DNA of 64,000 bases. Source: UBA1181 sp045617845 (lineage in GTDB: Bacteria; Bacteroidota; Bacteroidia; Bacteroidales; Paludibacteraceae). Shown here in pieces: positions 44,704 to 54,800 of the stretch; the first letter of the stretch is position 1, and each line of letters begins with the position of its first letter. The stretch is taken from NCBI GenBank assembly GCA_045617845.1, contig JAZLJL010000028.1, forward strand, positions 14,999 through 78,998, in the 5' to 3' direction. The translations under genes were made by a program, and so were the position numbers. Under the pieces are notes generated by a model. That model made no database searches and was not told the DNA's origin. It worked only from the letters and a program-made list of their open reading frames with translations.

Positions 44704-46491
44704 TCAATGCCAAACCTTCATCATCCGCAAACGGTTTTCACCCTCCGCATACGAATAATCGAGCGAGTCCATCAGTTTCTTCGCCAAGAAAATACCGATT
44801 CCACCCGTCTCGATATGGTCAAAATCCTTAGGGTCAGAGACTTCCAGCGGATTGAAAGGCTTCCCGTTGTCACAGACAAGGAATTCGGCGTAGTTATCGC
44901 CGAGCGTCAGATTGAGCCTCAACTTACCGGTCTTTCCATCTTCATAGGCATAATCAGAGACATTGCCGCAAATCTCGTCCAAAGCCGCATCCATGTCGCG
45001 GCGTGCGGCGTCCGGGCAGAATTTCCCTTCCAAAAGGATGTTCACCTCCTTAATCAGTTTCTCAACAGACTCATAATTAGCGTCGTACAAGAATTCATAG
45101 CATTCGGAAGTCCGTTCGTCTATCGGACGAACCACCATCAGCGTCATATCGTCGAACTGGCTTTGACCAGCCGTGAAAGAGTCGATGAACCCGATTAACG
45201 TAGCGCAGCAAGTCGTCGAATCGGAAGGGAAAAGAGTAATCGCCCGAAGAAGATTCTCATTTCCGAACTGCTGACCGTCAGCATTCACAGCGTCGGTCAA
45301 CCCATCCGTAAACAGGAACAACCTATCATCCTTTTTCAGACGGATAATATGGGAAGACAACACAGGCTTTTCGAAAACGCCCAACATCACATTAGGCTCG
45401 TTCTCAATCCTCTCCACCGAACCGTCGGCGTGACGGATGACAGGAGGCAGATGTCCGCAATTGACATACTTTCCCACGCCCGTTTTCATGTTAATGCTCG
45501 CGATCCAAAGCGTGACAAACATATTAGCCATATTATTGTCGCACAAGACCTTATTCGCTTCGGAAATAGCTTTCTCCAGAGAGGAGCAATTCATCACGGC
45601 GGAACGTACCGCATACTTCGCCTTCATCATAAACAGAGCGGCAGGCATACCCTTATCGGAGACGTCGGCGACAAGGAAGACCACATTAGGACCGCAGATA
45701 AAATAGTCATAGAAATCACCGCCGACCACCTTCGCAGGACGAATGAACGCGTCAAATTTAAGATGCCCCACACTGGTCTCATAACGTGGCGCCGGCAAAG
45801 CCTGCAACTGAATGTCAAAAGCGGTCTTCAAGTCACGCTCCATAGAGGTGACCTCAGAAGTGATCATAGCCCGTTTCCGCACCAAGTTCTGTCCCCTACG
45901 CGCGATACTATCGCAAATAAGCGTCGTAATCAGGAATAAAACCGTATGAGGAATGAAATAATAATTGACGACATCAAACGTCCATCGCCACACCTTAATC
46001 TCCTGAATGGCATGCAACATGCGTATCGTTTCGGACGTCTGCTCGAAGTAAACATTGGCGAAAAGAAGCAACGAATAGAGGAGCCAAGAGCACAAGGCGG
46101 TGATGCGGATGAGCCGCTGATTGTAATACATCGCCGCAATGATGATAGCGCCATAAGTGATGAATGTGGAGGTTGTGGGATAGAAGAAAAACGAGACCCC
46201 GCACGAAAAGAGCGTACAACCGATGATCAGGGACTTCAGCTTCGGATGCTCATATTGAACCCTACGGGCGATTAAGAAAGCAACAATATTGATAAAACCG
46301 AAGACCAACAATAGGTAACGCGCCAAAAGGCTCGCCAATTGGTAGATACCCATCATATCCAAAATAGACATGATGATAAGCAGCAAGCCCCAAATGGCCA
46401 TCGCCTTGGTAGTGACCCTATTGGCTTTTATTTCGTTTTCACGGAACAAACTCTCCGTCAAATCCGACATGTTTCCATTGGACATCGTCAT
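44704..46491 (-). CDS. Membrane SpoIIE phosphatase fused to an RsbW-like kinase
   Basis: A 595-residue regulator. Residues about 25-205 contain six hydrophobic helices, 210-240 a linker helix, 245-445 a SpoIIE/PP2C phosphatase (AKVVGGDFYDYF, VADVSDKGMPAALFMM, LFLFTDGLTDAVN with the metal Asp residues) and 460-595 a HATPase_c domain with N-box ALDEICGNVSDYAY and G-box GGIGIFLAKKL. In partner switching, RsbU/SpoIIE phosphatases remove phosphate from STAS proteins and RsbW kinases add it, so one protein may do both. Its start overlaps the PPTase gene by 53 bases (in-frame Met codons at 46485 and 46470 would lessen this). Confidence 0.88.
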   Translation of the reverse strand: MTMSNGNMSDLTESLFRENEIKANRVTTKAMAIWGLLLIIMSILDMMGIYQLASLLARYLLLVFGFINIVAFLIARRVQYEHPKLKSLIIGCTLFSCGVSFFFYPTTSTFITYGAIIIAAMYYNQRLIRITALCSWLLYSLLLFANVYFEQTSETIRMLHAIQEIKVWRWTFDVVNYYFIPHTVLFLITTLICDSIARRGQNLVRKRAMITSEVTSMERDLKTAFDIQLQALPAPRYETSVGHLKFDAFIRPAKVVGGDFYDYFICGPNVVFLVADVSDKGMPAALFMMKAKYAVRSAVMNCSSLEKAISEANKVLCDNNMANMFVTLWIASINMKTGVGKYVNCGHLPPVIRHADGSVERIENEPNVMLGVFEKPVLSSHIIRLKKDDRLFLFTDGLTDAVNADGQQFGNENLLRAITLFPSDSTTCCATLIGFIDSFTAGQSQFDDMTLMVVRPIDERTSECYEFLYDANYESVEKLIKEVNILLEGKFCPDAARRDMDAALDEICGNVSDYAYEDGKTGKLRLNLTLGDNYAEFLVCDNGKPFNPLEVSDPKDFDHIETGGIGIFLAKKLMDSLDYSYAEGENRLRMMKVWH

Positions 46492-47137
46492 CGGGCATAT
46501 TATTTATTCGTTCAACATAGCGGAGACAAACCGCATATCTATAATCATCGTTTCCATCGTATTCGAAAAAACGGTAACGGGCATCGTCAACCGATTGGCA
46601 GACCGCCACATCACTCCCGTCGATTGAGACGGAAAACGCATTCAGAGGCAAGCGGAAGCCTAAGCCCGTGCATTTCATAAAACTCTCCTTTAACGTCCAT
46701 AACCGAAAGAAGGTATCATTCATCTCCGGACGGGTTCGGCGCTTCGCGATGGTCGCATATTCCTCCTTGAAGAAAAAATTCTTCGCGATATCCAAATCGA
46801 TATCGGTGATATGCTCCACATCACAGCCCACGCAATTTTCAGCCATCACACACATCACCCGATCATCCGAATGAGACAAATTGAAGTGGACACCACCCTC
46901 CGCGAAGTGAGGCTTTTGGTATTCGTCATAGAGAATCCGCTGCTTCGCATAATCGACGCCGAAATCAGCGCAAGCACGCATGAGAAGGAGTTCCACGCCA
47001 AGCGAAAGAGATTTGTCCTTCGCGAAACGCATCCTATCCATTTTGCGTCTGCGTTCATCCGAAACAACTCCGCGCAAACGACCGAAAAGCTTTTCGTCGG
47101 CGAGCGTTGACGTATCAGCGATATAGGCGGTTATCAT
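46439..47137 (-). CDS. 4'-phosphopantetheinyl transferase, Sfp type
   Basis: A 232-residue enzyme that transfers phosphopantetheine from CoA to the conserved Ser of carrier-protein domains. The family motifs are FNLSHSDDRVMC, VGCDVEHITDIDLD and FFRLWTLKESFMKCTG (the WxxKES catalytic motif). Two NRPS thiolation domains lie 9 kb away on the same strand and are the likely clients. It overlaps the STAS gene by 4 bases upstream and the SpoIIE gene by 53 downstream, so it should be expressed with signalling proteins rather than with the NRPS. Confidence 0.92.
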   Translation of the reverse strand: MITAYIADTSTLADEKLFGRLRGVVSDERRRKMDRMRFAKDKSLSLGVELLLMRACADFGVDYAKQRILYDEYQKPHFAEGGVHFNLSHSDDRVMCVMAENCVGCDVEHITDIDLDIAKNFFFKEEYATIAKRRTRPEMNDTFFRLWTLKESFMKCTGLGFRLPLNAFSVSIDGSDVAVCQSVDDARYRFFEYDGNDDYRYAVCLRYVERINNMPDDDVQWKHVGFDGEFVP

Positions 47138-47430
47138 TGGATATTAAAGACCGTCAGCAAAGAGGAGAGACGGAAAACCTCCTTCACGGAAGTATTCGCA
47201 TTGATGACACTCATCTCCCTACCGTTCAAAGACTTATAGACAGACACAAGCACACGCAAGCCCTTAGAAGAGATAAAATCCACTTCGGCGAAATCCAACG
47301 TGAGCTTTTGGATGTCAGACGTGAAGTTCTGTTCCATAAACTCCATAAACTCCCCGCTTGTAGCCGAATCCAAACTACCGGAAATAGAGACCGTAAGAGC
47401 CTCTCCGTTTTTTATTTTATTGATTATCAT
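47134..47430 (-). CDS. STAS-domain anti-anti-sigma factor-like protein
   Basis: A 98-residue SpoIIAA/RsbV-like protein: ALTVSISGSLDSATSGEF, then TLDFAEVDFISSKGLRVLVS with the phosphorylatable Ser in DFISSKGL, and MSVINANTSVKEVFRLSSL. In known systems the unphosphorylated form binds an RsbW-like kinase and frees its target. It is the first gene of the three-gene operon, joined by an ATGA overlap to the PPTase. A perfect 12-base palindrome (ATTCTATAGAAT, 47505-47516) lies about 75 bases upstream. No anti-sigma or sigma gene is seen in the window. Confidence 0.9.
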   Translation of the reverse strand: MIINKIKNGEALTVSISGSLDSATSGEFMEFMEQNFTSDIQKLTLDFAEVDFISSKGLRVLVSVYKSLNGREMSVINANTSVKEVFRLSSLLTVFNIQ

Positions 47431-47558
47431 GTTATTAAATATTTTATATTGTTCAACACCTTTCCAAAGCTCTCTCGACTTAGTTATAAATTAAATATAC
47501 ATAAATTCTATAGAATATCATCTTGAGTTTGTAGTTTTTATAATTCTATCAATATGGA

Positions 47559-47930
47559 TTACATATTGCCCTTACAGGGCGACTTGTTGACCATGTTATC
47601 ATTTATTTGCCCAAGGCGATGCCGTTGGGCTATGGACCAATTGCCCTTGCAGGGCATATTTGCACGTAAATCCGCATATGTTCGGGCTGAAAGCCCATCT
47701 GATTCATAGCCCACGGGCAACGCCCTGGGATAAATGCGCAACACATGACAATCGCCCTGAAAGGGCATTTGTAATAAATGGCTATGGATTAATTGCCCTT
47801 GCAGGGCATATTTGCACGTAAATCCGCATATGTTCGGGCTGAAAGCCCATCTGATTCATAGCCCACGGGCAACGCCCTGGGATAAATGCGCAACACATGA
47901 CAATCGCCCTGAAAGGGCATTTGTAACAAA
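47559..47930. repeat. REP-like palindromic repeat block with a 145-base direct duplication
   Basis: Two nearly identical 145-base units (47630-47774 and 47782-47926) stand in tandem, each with nested palindromes: TGCCCTTGCAGGGCA, GGGCTGAAAGCCC, CGGGCAACGCCC and GCCCTGAAAGGGC. A partial third unit (GCCCTTACAGGGC) precedes them. With the adjacent transposase this is a REP/BIME-type array. 47931-48000 is unique sequence leading to the transposase stop. Confidence 0.85.
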
Positions 47931-48000
47931 GATTATTTCACCCTAACACATTGTATGCCAATCTATTTCGTACAGTAACTAGTTAAGAGCCCGCCCTCTA

Positions 48001-48456
48001 TCAATCTCTAAATACATATCTTTCATCATACTCAATATCATATAATTTAAGGAATTGCCTATATTCATCCTCGAATGTTTGCTTTTTATGATGCACACGT
48101 TGTTGCTTTATGTATTTTAATGTATTTTCTACAACAGATTGACTTACGGAATATGCAGCATATCCACCTTGCCATGCAAAATGTTTATAATGCGGAGAAA
48201 GAGACTTTATCCAACGACTACTATTTCGTTTCATTTCTTCTAATAAATACGAAGGCGATGTTTCACGTCCTAAAAGGCATAAAGCATGGATATGGTCACC
48301 TACACCACCAACCCAAATGTTTTTGCATTGTGTCTCATTGATAAGCTGACCTATGTATGAATGAATTCGCTCCATATCTTCATCAAGGATAAGAGGACTT
48401 GTTGTTTTGATATGGAATATTACGTGCAGGTATATTTTTGATAATGATTGTGGCAT
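48001..48456 (-). CDS. REP-associated tyrosine transposase (IS200/IS605 TnpA-like)
   Basis: A 151-residue Y1 HUH endonuclease. The HUH is GDHIHALCLL, and the catalytic Tyr lies in ENTLKYIKQQRVHHKKQTF; ISQSLSK-type starts are common in this family (here MPQSLSKIYLHVIFH). Such domesticated transposases cut single-stranded REP hairpins. REP-like blocks flank it on both sides (47559-47930 and 48511-48843), the classical RAYT arrangement. It separates the STAS operon from the NRPS gene. Confidence 0.9.
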   Translation of the reverse strand: MPQSLSKIYLHVIFHIKTTSPLILDEDMERIHSYIGQLINETQCKNIWVGGVGDHIHALCLLGRETSPSYLLEEMKRNSSRWIKSLSPHYKHFAWQGGYAAYSVSQSVVENTLKYIKQQRVHHKKQTFEDEYRQFLKLYDIEYDERYVFRD

Positions 48457-48510
48457 ATTATTTTAGTTTTTTCAAGTTCTTAAATTCGATTTTTTCGTGT
48501 GACGATGTGT

Positions 48511-48843
48511 TAATGGACAGGTTGACCTTGCAGGGCGTTCTGACTCGATTTCGGACTAATTGTCCAAAATCACACATAGCCCATAGGCATCGCCATGGGA
48601 TAAATAAAATTAATATTTAATTCGATCATACAGGTAAATTTTATTGTTTCGCTACAAATGTAGTGTATTGCATTTAAATACACAAAATCCACTAGCAAAT
48701 GTACGTATCATATTTTACATATTGTCCAAGGCGATGCCGTTGGGCTATGGACCAATTGCCCTTGCAGGGCATTGTATGAACGTCAATCTCTATAAGTTCG
48801 GGCTGAATGCCCATCTATTTCATAGTCCACGGACATTACCCTA
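48511..48843. repeat. REP-like repeats on the other side of the transposase
   Basis: Two dispersed copies (about 48511-48605 and 48721-48843) carry the same words as the block at 47559: CCTTGCAGGGC, GGCGATGCCGTTGGGCTATGG and TTCGGGCTGAATGCCC. They are more degraded. Between them (48606-48720) is AT-rich sequence. The block ends 12 bases before the NRPS stop, so it is the 3' flank of that gene. Confidence 0.8.
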
Positions 48844-48854
48844 AAAAAATTATT

Positions 48855-51800
48855 TCATTCCATCCAGAAGAAACCCATGCTATCGAGCGCCTTGATCACC
48901 TTCTGCAGATAAACATCTTCGATAAACGGCCAAGAGAAGCCCAAACGATACAAGATGTTCGCGGTGAACCGATTGTCGGTATTGACGACATGCAAATCCG
49001 GACGGTCATTGGTAAGAAGCGCGGAAACCTTCTTGTTCAGCTTCTGGTCACCCATCATACGATAGAAATCAGCGTAATACTCCTCGTCAGGCACCGGCTT
49101 CACGGTAAGACCACAACGATTGACAGCCTCGATAAGTTTCGCCTCATCGAACGAAGAGCGGCTATCCGCATTGAAAGCGGTAAACTTATCATTCGTACCC
49201 GCCAACAAAACCACCGCCTTAGCGGTACAATCCACCGGAGAGAAACTCATCGGGTCGGTGCTATGGCTGATCGGGCATTTGCCTATCGCCACGAATCCCC
49301 GCAAGCCATTCAAGAATGCGTTGGTGCGCATATTGGTCTGGAACTCACCGTCGCTATAGCGCCCCATCAAGTTACCCACACGGATAATCTTGCCCCGCAT
49401 GCCATTACGGATAGCATCCAACATCAGCAATTCCGCATGGTACTTCGAACGTCCATATTGATTATTCATATCATCCACGACAAACAACTGGTTCTCCGTC
49501 ATGCAAATATTCGCCCGATAGGTTTGCTCATTGTGCACACCCGGCACGGAGGTCGTCGAAATCTGCACCATCTTAGCGTTCTTCTCCTTTGCGAGCGCGA
49601 TAAGGATTTCCACACCATGGACATTGACGAATTCAATGGAGTTATCATTCGCATAGTGTTTCACACAAGCGGCGCAGTTAATCAACGTATCGAAAGAGAT
49701 ATCCTTGAACTTGTCGCTCAAGTTCTCCTCCGTGATATCCCCCTCAATCATCACGATACGATGCTCGAAAGCCTCTTCGCAATTATCCTCGAAATAATAA
49801 TAAAGCATCGATTTTAAGCGTGTGGCCAAATCGTCGAAACTACCCTTTCTGACCAAGCAATAAATTTTACCCGTCTCATTATCAATCAATTCCTTTAGAA
49901 CATGATTACCCAAGAAACCGGTAGCGCCCGTGAGGAGCACATCACCCAACGGACGGCGCTCCACCTCATTGGCGAACTCCATCGTATTATATTTCAGCAT
50001 CTCAGCGACAGCCTCGTCCTGATGAACCAAAGAATCCTCCCTTTGCGGAGCGGCAGATTGCGCGGCAGGAGCAATCGACTCCAGATAATCCGCCAACTCC
50101 TCTGCGCTTTGATGGTCGAAAATATCTTGATACTCAATCTTATGACCTTCAGATTTGAGTTGCATCACCACCTTAGAGGCGGAGAGTGAAGTACCGCCTA
50201 TCTCGAAGAAATTGTCATCCACATAACAATCCTCCACCTGAAGCACAGTACGGAAGACATCCAAGATCCTCTCCTCCAACGATTTCTTCGGAACACGCTT
50301 AGCTTTCGCCTTTTTCACAGGACGAATCTCAGGCAACGCCTTTTTGTCCAATTTACCATTAGGAGTCATCGGCATCTTATCAAGCTGCATCATCGCCGCA
50401 GGCACCATATAGTAGGTAAGTTTCTTCTTCATGAAAGAAGTAAGCTCCTCCAAATCAACGGGTTTCTCCGCAGTAAAGAAACCAGCGAGAAAATCCTCCG
50501 TCCCATTGTTGCGCACAACCACCTTAGATTGGGTGACACCCGGGAATGCGCACATAACGTTCTCCACCTCATCCAACTCCACACGGAAACCACGCAGTTT
50601 CACCTGATTATCGGCACGACCTCCGAATTCCGCTTCATTATCACGGTTGATTCGAACTAAATCACCGCTATGATATGCCCGACAACCATCGATCACGGTA
50701 AACGAAGCGGCGTTCTTCTCCGGAAGACCTATATAACCACGGCTGACACATTCGCCGCAAATCATCAACTCACCTACCGCATAACGAGGCAGAAGGTTGC
50801 CATTAACATCCATCACATAGAACTTCGTATTAGGAAAAGGACCACCGATGGTAATGTTAGCAGGATCCGTAATCTTCTTCGCCGAACAAGCTTGCGTACA
50901 CTCAGTCGGACCATAACCATTCTGTATCAATAACTCAGGGTTCAACGCCCTAAGTTTAGCGAAGAGCGTAGGCGGAAGAGCCTCGGCGCCAAGGACAATG
51001 CCCTTCAAACGGGACAACGCACCTTCAAAATCAGGCAAAGAGACCAGATTCCACACGAACGACGGAGTCGCCACCATCAAATCCAACTCATCACGTTTGA
51101 ACGCAAGCAACAACTTGTCCAAATTATGAATCTCCTCCTCGCTTGCGATATAAATCGTTTTCCCTTGGCAAAGAGTGAAGAAGATTTCCGTGAGAGACAT
51201 ATCGAACGAAATGGACGACATGCATAACATGACACTTCCGCTGTCGGTTACCTCCTTGAAAGCCGAAGTCTGCACATAATTGGAAAGATTATGGTGTTCC
51301 ACCATCACACCCTTAGGCGTACCCGTAGAGCCGGATGTATAGATGCAATAAGCCAATTGACTCGGTGAGAACTGAATTTCAGGCACATCCGAATCCTTTT
51401 GGGAAGCGAACTGCTCCACAGACAAATTTTTACGTTTCGAAGAAGAGAAAAGATCACCTCTCTTCGAGATTATATCCTGTGAGGAGATTACGAAACGACA
51501 CTTAGAATCGTCCATACAATAAGTTAGACGATCGTCAGGATAAGAAGGCAACATAGGGAGGAAGGCTCCACCCGCCTTCAAGATGCCTATTTCAACCACA
51601 GGCACCCATTCACTACGATCCAAGATCATAGCGACGATATCGTCGGCATGGACGCCCGATTCGATGAGAGACGCCGCCACCCTATCAGACAAGCGGTCAA
51701 GTTCCGCGAAAGTGAGACGCTTCGTCGCCGTCTTCACCGCCACCGCATCGGGTCTACTCTTCACCCATTGTGTCACAAAATGCTGAGGCGGAAGGTTTTG

Positions 51801-54800
51801 GAACGGAACATCTGTTGCGTTCATTTGGGCAAAATGACTTCTCTCCTTTTCCGAAAAGATAGAGACCTGTTTCAACGACACACACCGTACAAAATCACCA
51901 GCGGCACACGCTAAGCCTGCCACAAACGAATCCACAAACTCCTTGCAGAAATAATCGGTACGGTAAGTGACATCCACCGAAAAAACGCCCTCTTTCAAGA
52001 ACACCTCAATAGCGAGAGGCGCTTTCGCCGCGGCGAAATTCAGAGAGACGGGCTCCGCTTTCTGGTCGCCAATCATATCAAAATCGAACTCATCCCCCTG
52101 ATAATTAAAAAAGAGGTCAGACTTCAGAGCATATTTCTTAGCCAAATCGGCAAACGGAACCACATCGTTCGCCATGGAATCCATCAGTTGGCGCTGCATC
52201 TTTTGGATAAAGTCCTCCACCGTTTCATCAGGAGAACAGGAGCAACAAACGGGCAACGTCTTCACCAACATTGCAAAATCCCGCATAAGACGGGAGTCAT
52301 TTCTTCCATTATAGACGGTGCAATAAGTCACACTATCCGCATGCAGGAAGAGCGAAAGCGTATAGCTGAAAGCCGCATTGAAAAAGGCGTTCAACGTGAT
52401 GTTACGCTTTTGGCAGAACTCTATGACGGAAGCGGAAACACCATCGAGCGGGAAAGAGACACGGACCACATCGTCAGCCGTTTCCGCCTTCTCCGGACAC
52501 TTGGCAGGCAAGCACTCCGTATTGCAACCGGAGAGCAACGATTCGTAATATTTCTCCCCCTCCGCATAGTTATCAGACTTACGGTTCGCATCCTCCTCCA
52601 GAGCCGCCTCATAAGCCGTATAACGTTCATTTTCAACAGAATCTCCTTTATATGCGGCATTCACATCATGAATAAGAATACCCAACGATGTACCATCAGA
52701 AATGATATGGTGCACATCCATAAAGAGGTAGTTACCCGCCTCAGTCATATAGATAGCGACACGATACAAACGAGCGTCCAAGAGGTCGAACGGCTTGATC
52801 AACTCGTTTGACTCCGGAAGTTTCGGAACCTTCACCACATCGATCACCACCTCGGCGTCATCATTACGCACCGCCCTAATTTCTCCCTTTTCATCAGATT
52901 TCATCACCGCCTTGATATACGGATGCGCATCCATGGCCGCACCAATGGCCTGACGCAATCGTTGAATATCGACAAGAGGCGATAATTTAAACAACATCGG
53001 AATGTTATAATCGAGAGAATCCGTTTTCATGGAAGACTCCACCCAGACACCCATCTGATTCCACATCAGCGGATAGTCCGAACGTTTCTCGAAAGAGCTC
53101 TGAGCCGCCTTTCCCGAAAGGAACTCATCAATGGATTGTATGGTATTATGATTCTTCAAATCATTGAGTTTGAATGGCTTATCGAAAGCCTTACCCAATT
53201 CCATATTCAGTTTCAAGGTGCCGATGGAGGTCAGACCCGCCTCGAACAGATTCGTTGTGATACCCAAGGCGTCATGACCGATCACCTTGGTGACGATATC
53301 GAAGATACGCTGTTGGCTCTCCGTCTGCGGTTTTTCCAGCGTCTCACTCTCCGCTGTGCGAACAGGTTCAGGCAAAGCCCTCTTATTCACCTTCTGGTTT
53401 TGCGTGTAAGGAATAGCCTCAATCTGCATGATGACCGCAGGAACCATATAAGCAGGCTTCTCGCCACGGATGAATTGAGCCAAGCCATCCCGATCAATTC
53501 TCTCGTTTCCGACCACGTAAGCCACGATATACTTTCCGCCGCCACTCTCTTCCTTCGCCACCACCGTAGCATCCGTAACGCCCTTATATCGACGAATAAT
53601 CTCCTCTATTTCAGTAAGTTCAACCCTAAACCCGCGAATCTTCACCTGACCGTCACGTCGACCGATAAAATCGAATTCTCCGTTACCGAGCAGGCGGGCC
53701 ATATCACCCGTCCGATACATCCTATCATACTCCACATCAGAGCAGAACGGGTTTGGTACAAATGCCTCCGCCGTTTTGTCCGGGCGATTCAGATAGCCAC
53801 GTCCCACTTGTCCGCCAGCGATGCAAAGTTCGCCACAAGCGCCCTGCGGAAGCAGACGACCCATTTTGTCGACCACATATAAATGGATATTATCACTAGG
53901 GAAGCCAATAGGTTGGATAGGCGAAGCGTCCGTGACGTGATGGCAGCAGACATAAGCGATGGTTTCGCTCGGCCCATAGCCATTGATGAAACGGAAGCGG
54001 GTAGGCGGATTAAAAGGCACCAGTTTCTCACCGCCGACCAACAGCGTCTTCAACGATTCGCAATCAGTCATTTCGGCGAACATACGCCCCACCTGAGTCG
54101 TAATGAATCCGTGAGTAATATGATTATCATGATAGAATTGGTTAAGGCGTTGGATATCCAAGCGAATTTCATCCGGCACGACATAGAGCGAAGCACCAGC
54201 CATCAAAGTGGTGAAGATATCCATAATGCCCGCATCAAAGCCAAAGGAGGCGTAAGTAGCCACACGGGAATCCGCATCCAACTCCATGTTTTTCACATGA
54301 TTATGATGGAAACATACGATATTCCTATTTTCCAACACGCAACCCTTAGGCGTTCCGGTCGTACCCGAAGTATAGATGATGACCATCGCCGAATCAGGCG
54401 TATCCTTAGGTTGGAAGTCAAGAGCATCGGGCAAAGAATCGATTTCATCGGTAAAGAGCACGTCACCCTCGTATTCGTCGAGCAGCGGACGCAAAGAGCG
54501 GTCCGCAATAAGTAATTTCGCACCCGCATCCTTCACCATGAAATTGAGGCGTTCACGCGGATAAGAAGGGTCGAGCGGCTGATAAGCGGCACCCGCACGC
54601 ACGACACCCCATGCCGTAACAGGCATGAGCTCGCAGCGAGGGATCAAGACAGCCACGAAATCCTCCCGACCGATACCCTTTCCGGAAAGATACGCCGCTA
54701 TTTTCGCCGTAACTCGGTCAAACTCCGCATAAGTGAGGGAGTTATCCTTACAGCAGACAGCCACCTTGTCGGCACGGTTCCGCAAATGATCGTCCAACAC

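Noticed and set aside
47559..47768. Small open frame inside the REP block
   Set aside because: Its product only reads through palindromic repeats and the codons are not gene-like.
47559..48843. CRISPR array
   Set aside because: Repeats are long palindromes without regular spacers and there are no cas genes; the RAYT gene explains them.
48807..49817. A 336-codon open frame on the plus strand opposite the NRPS reductase domain
   Set aside because: Shadow of the real gene, His/Arg-rich with no family pattern.
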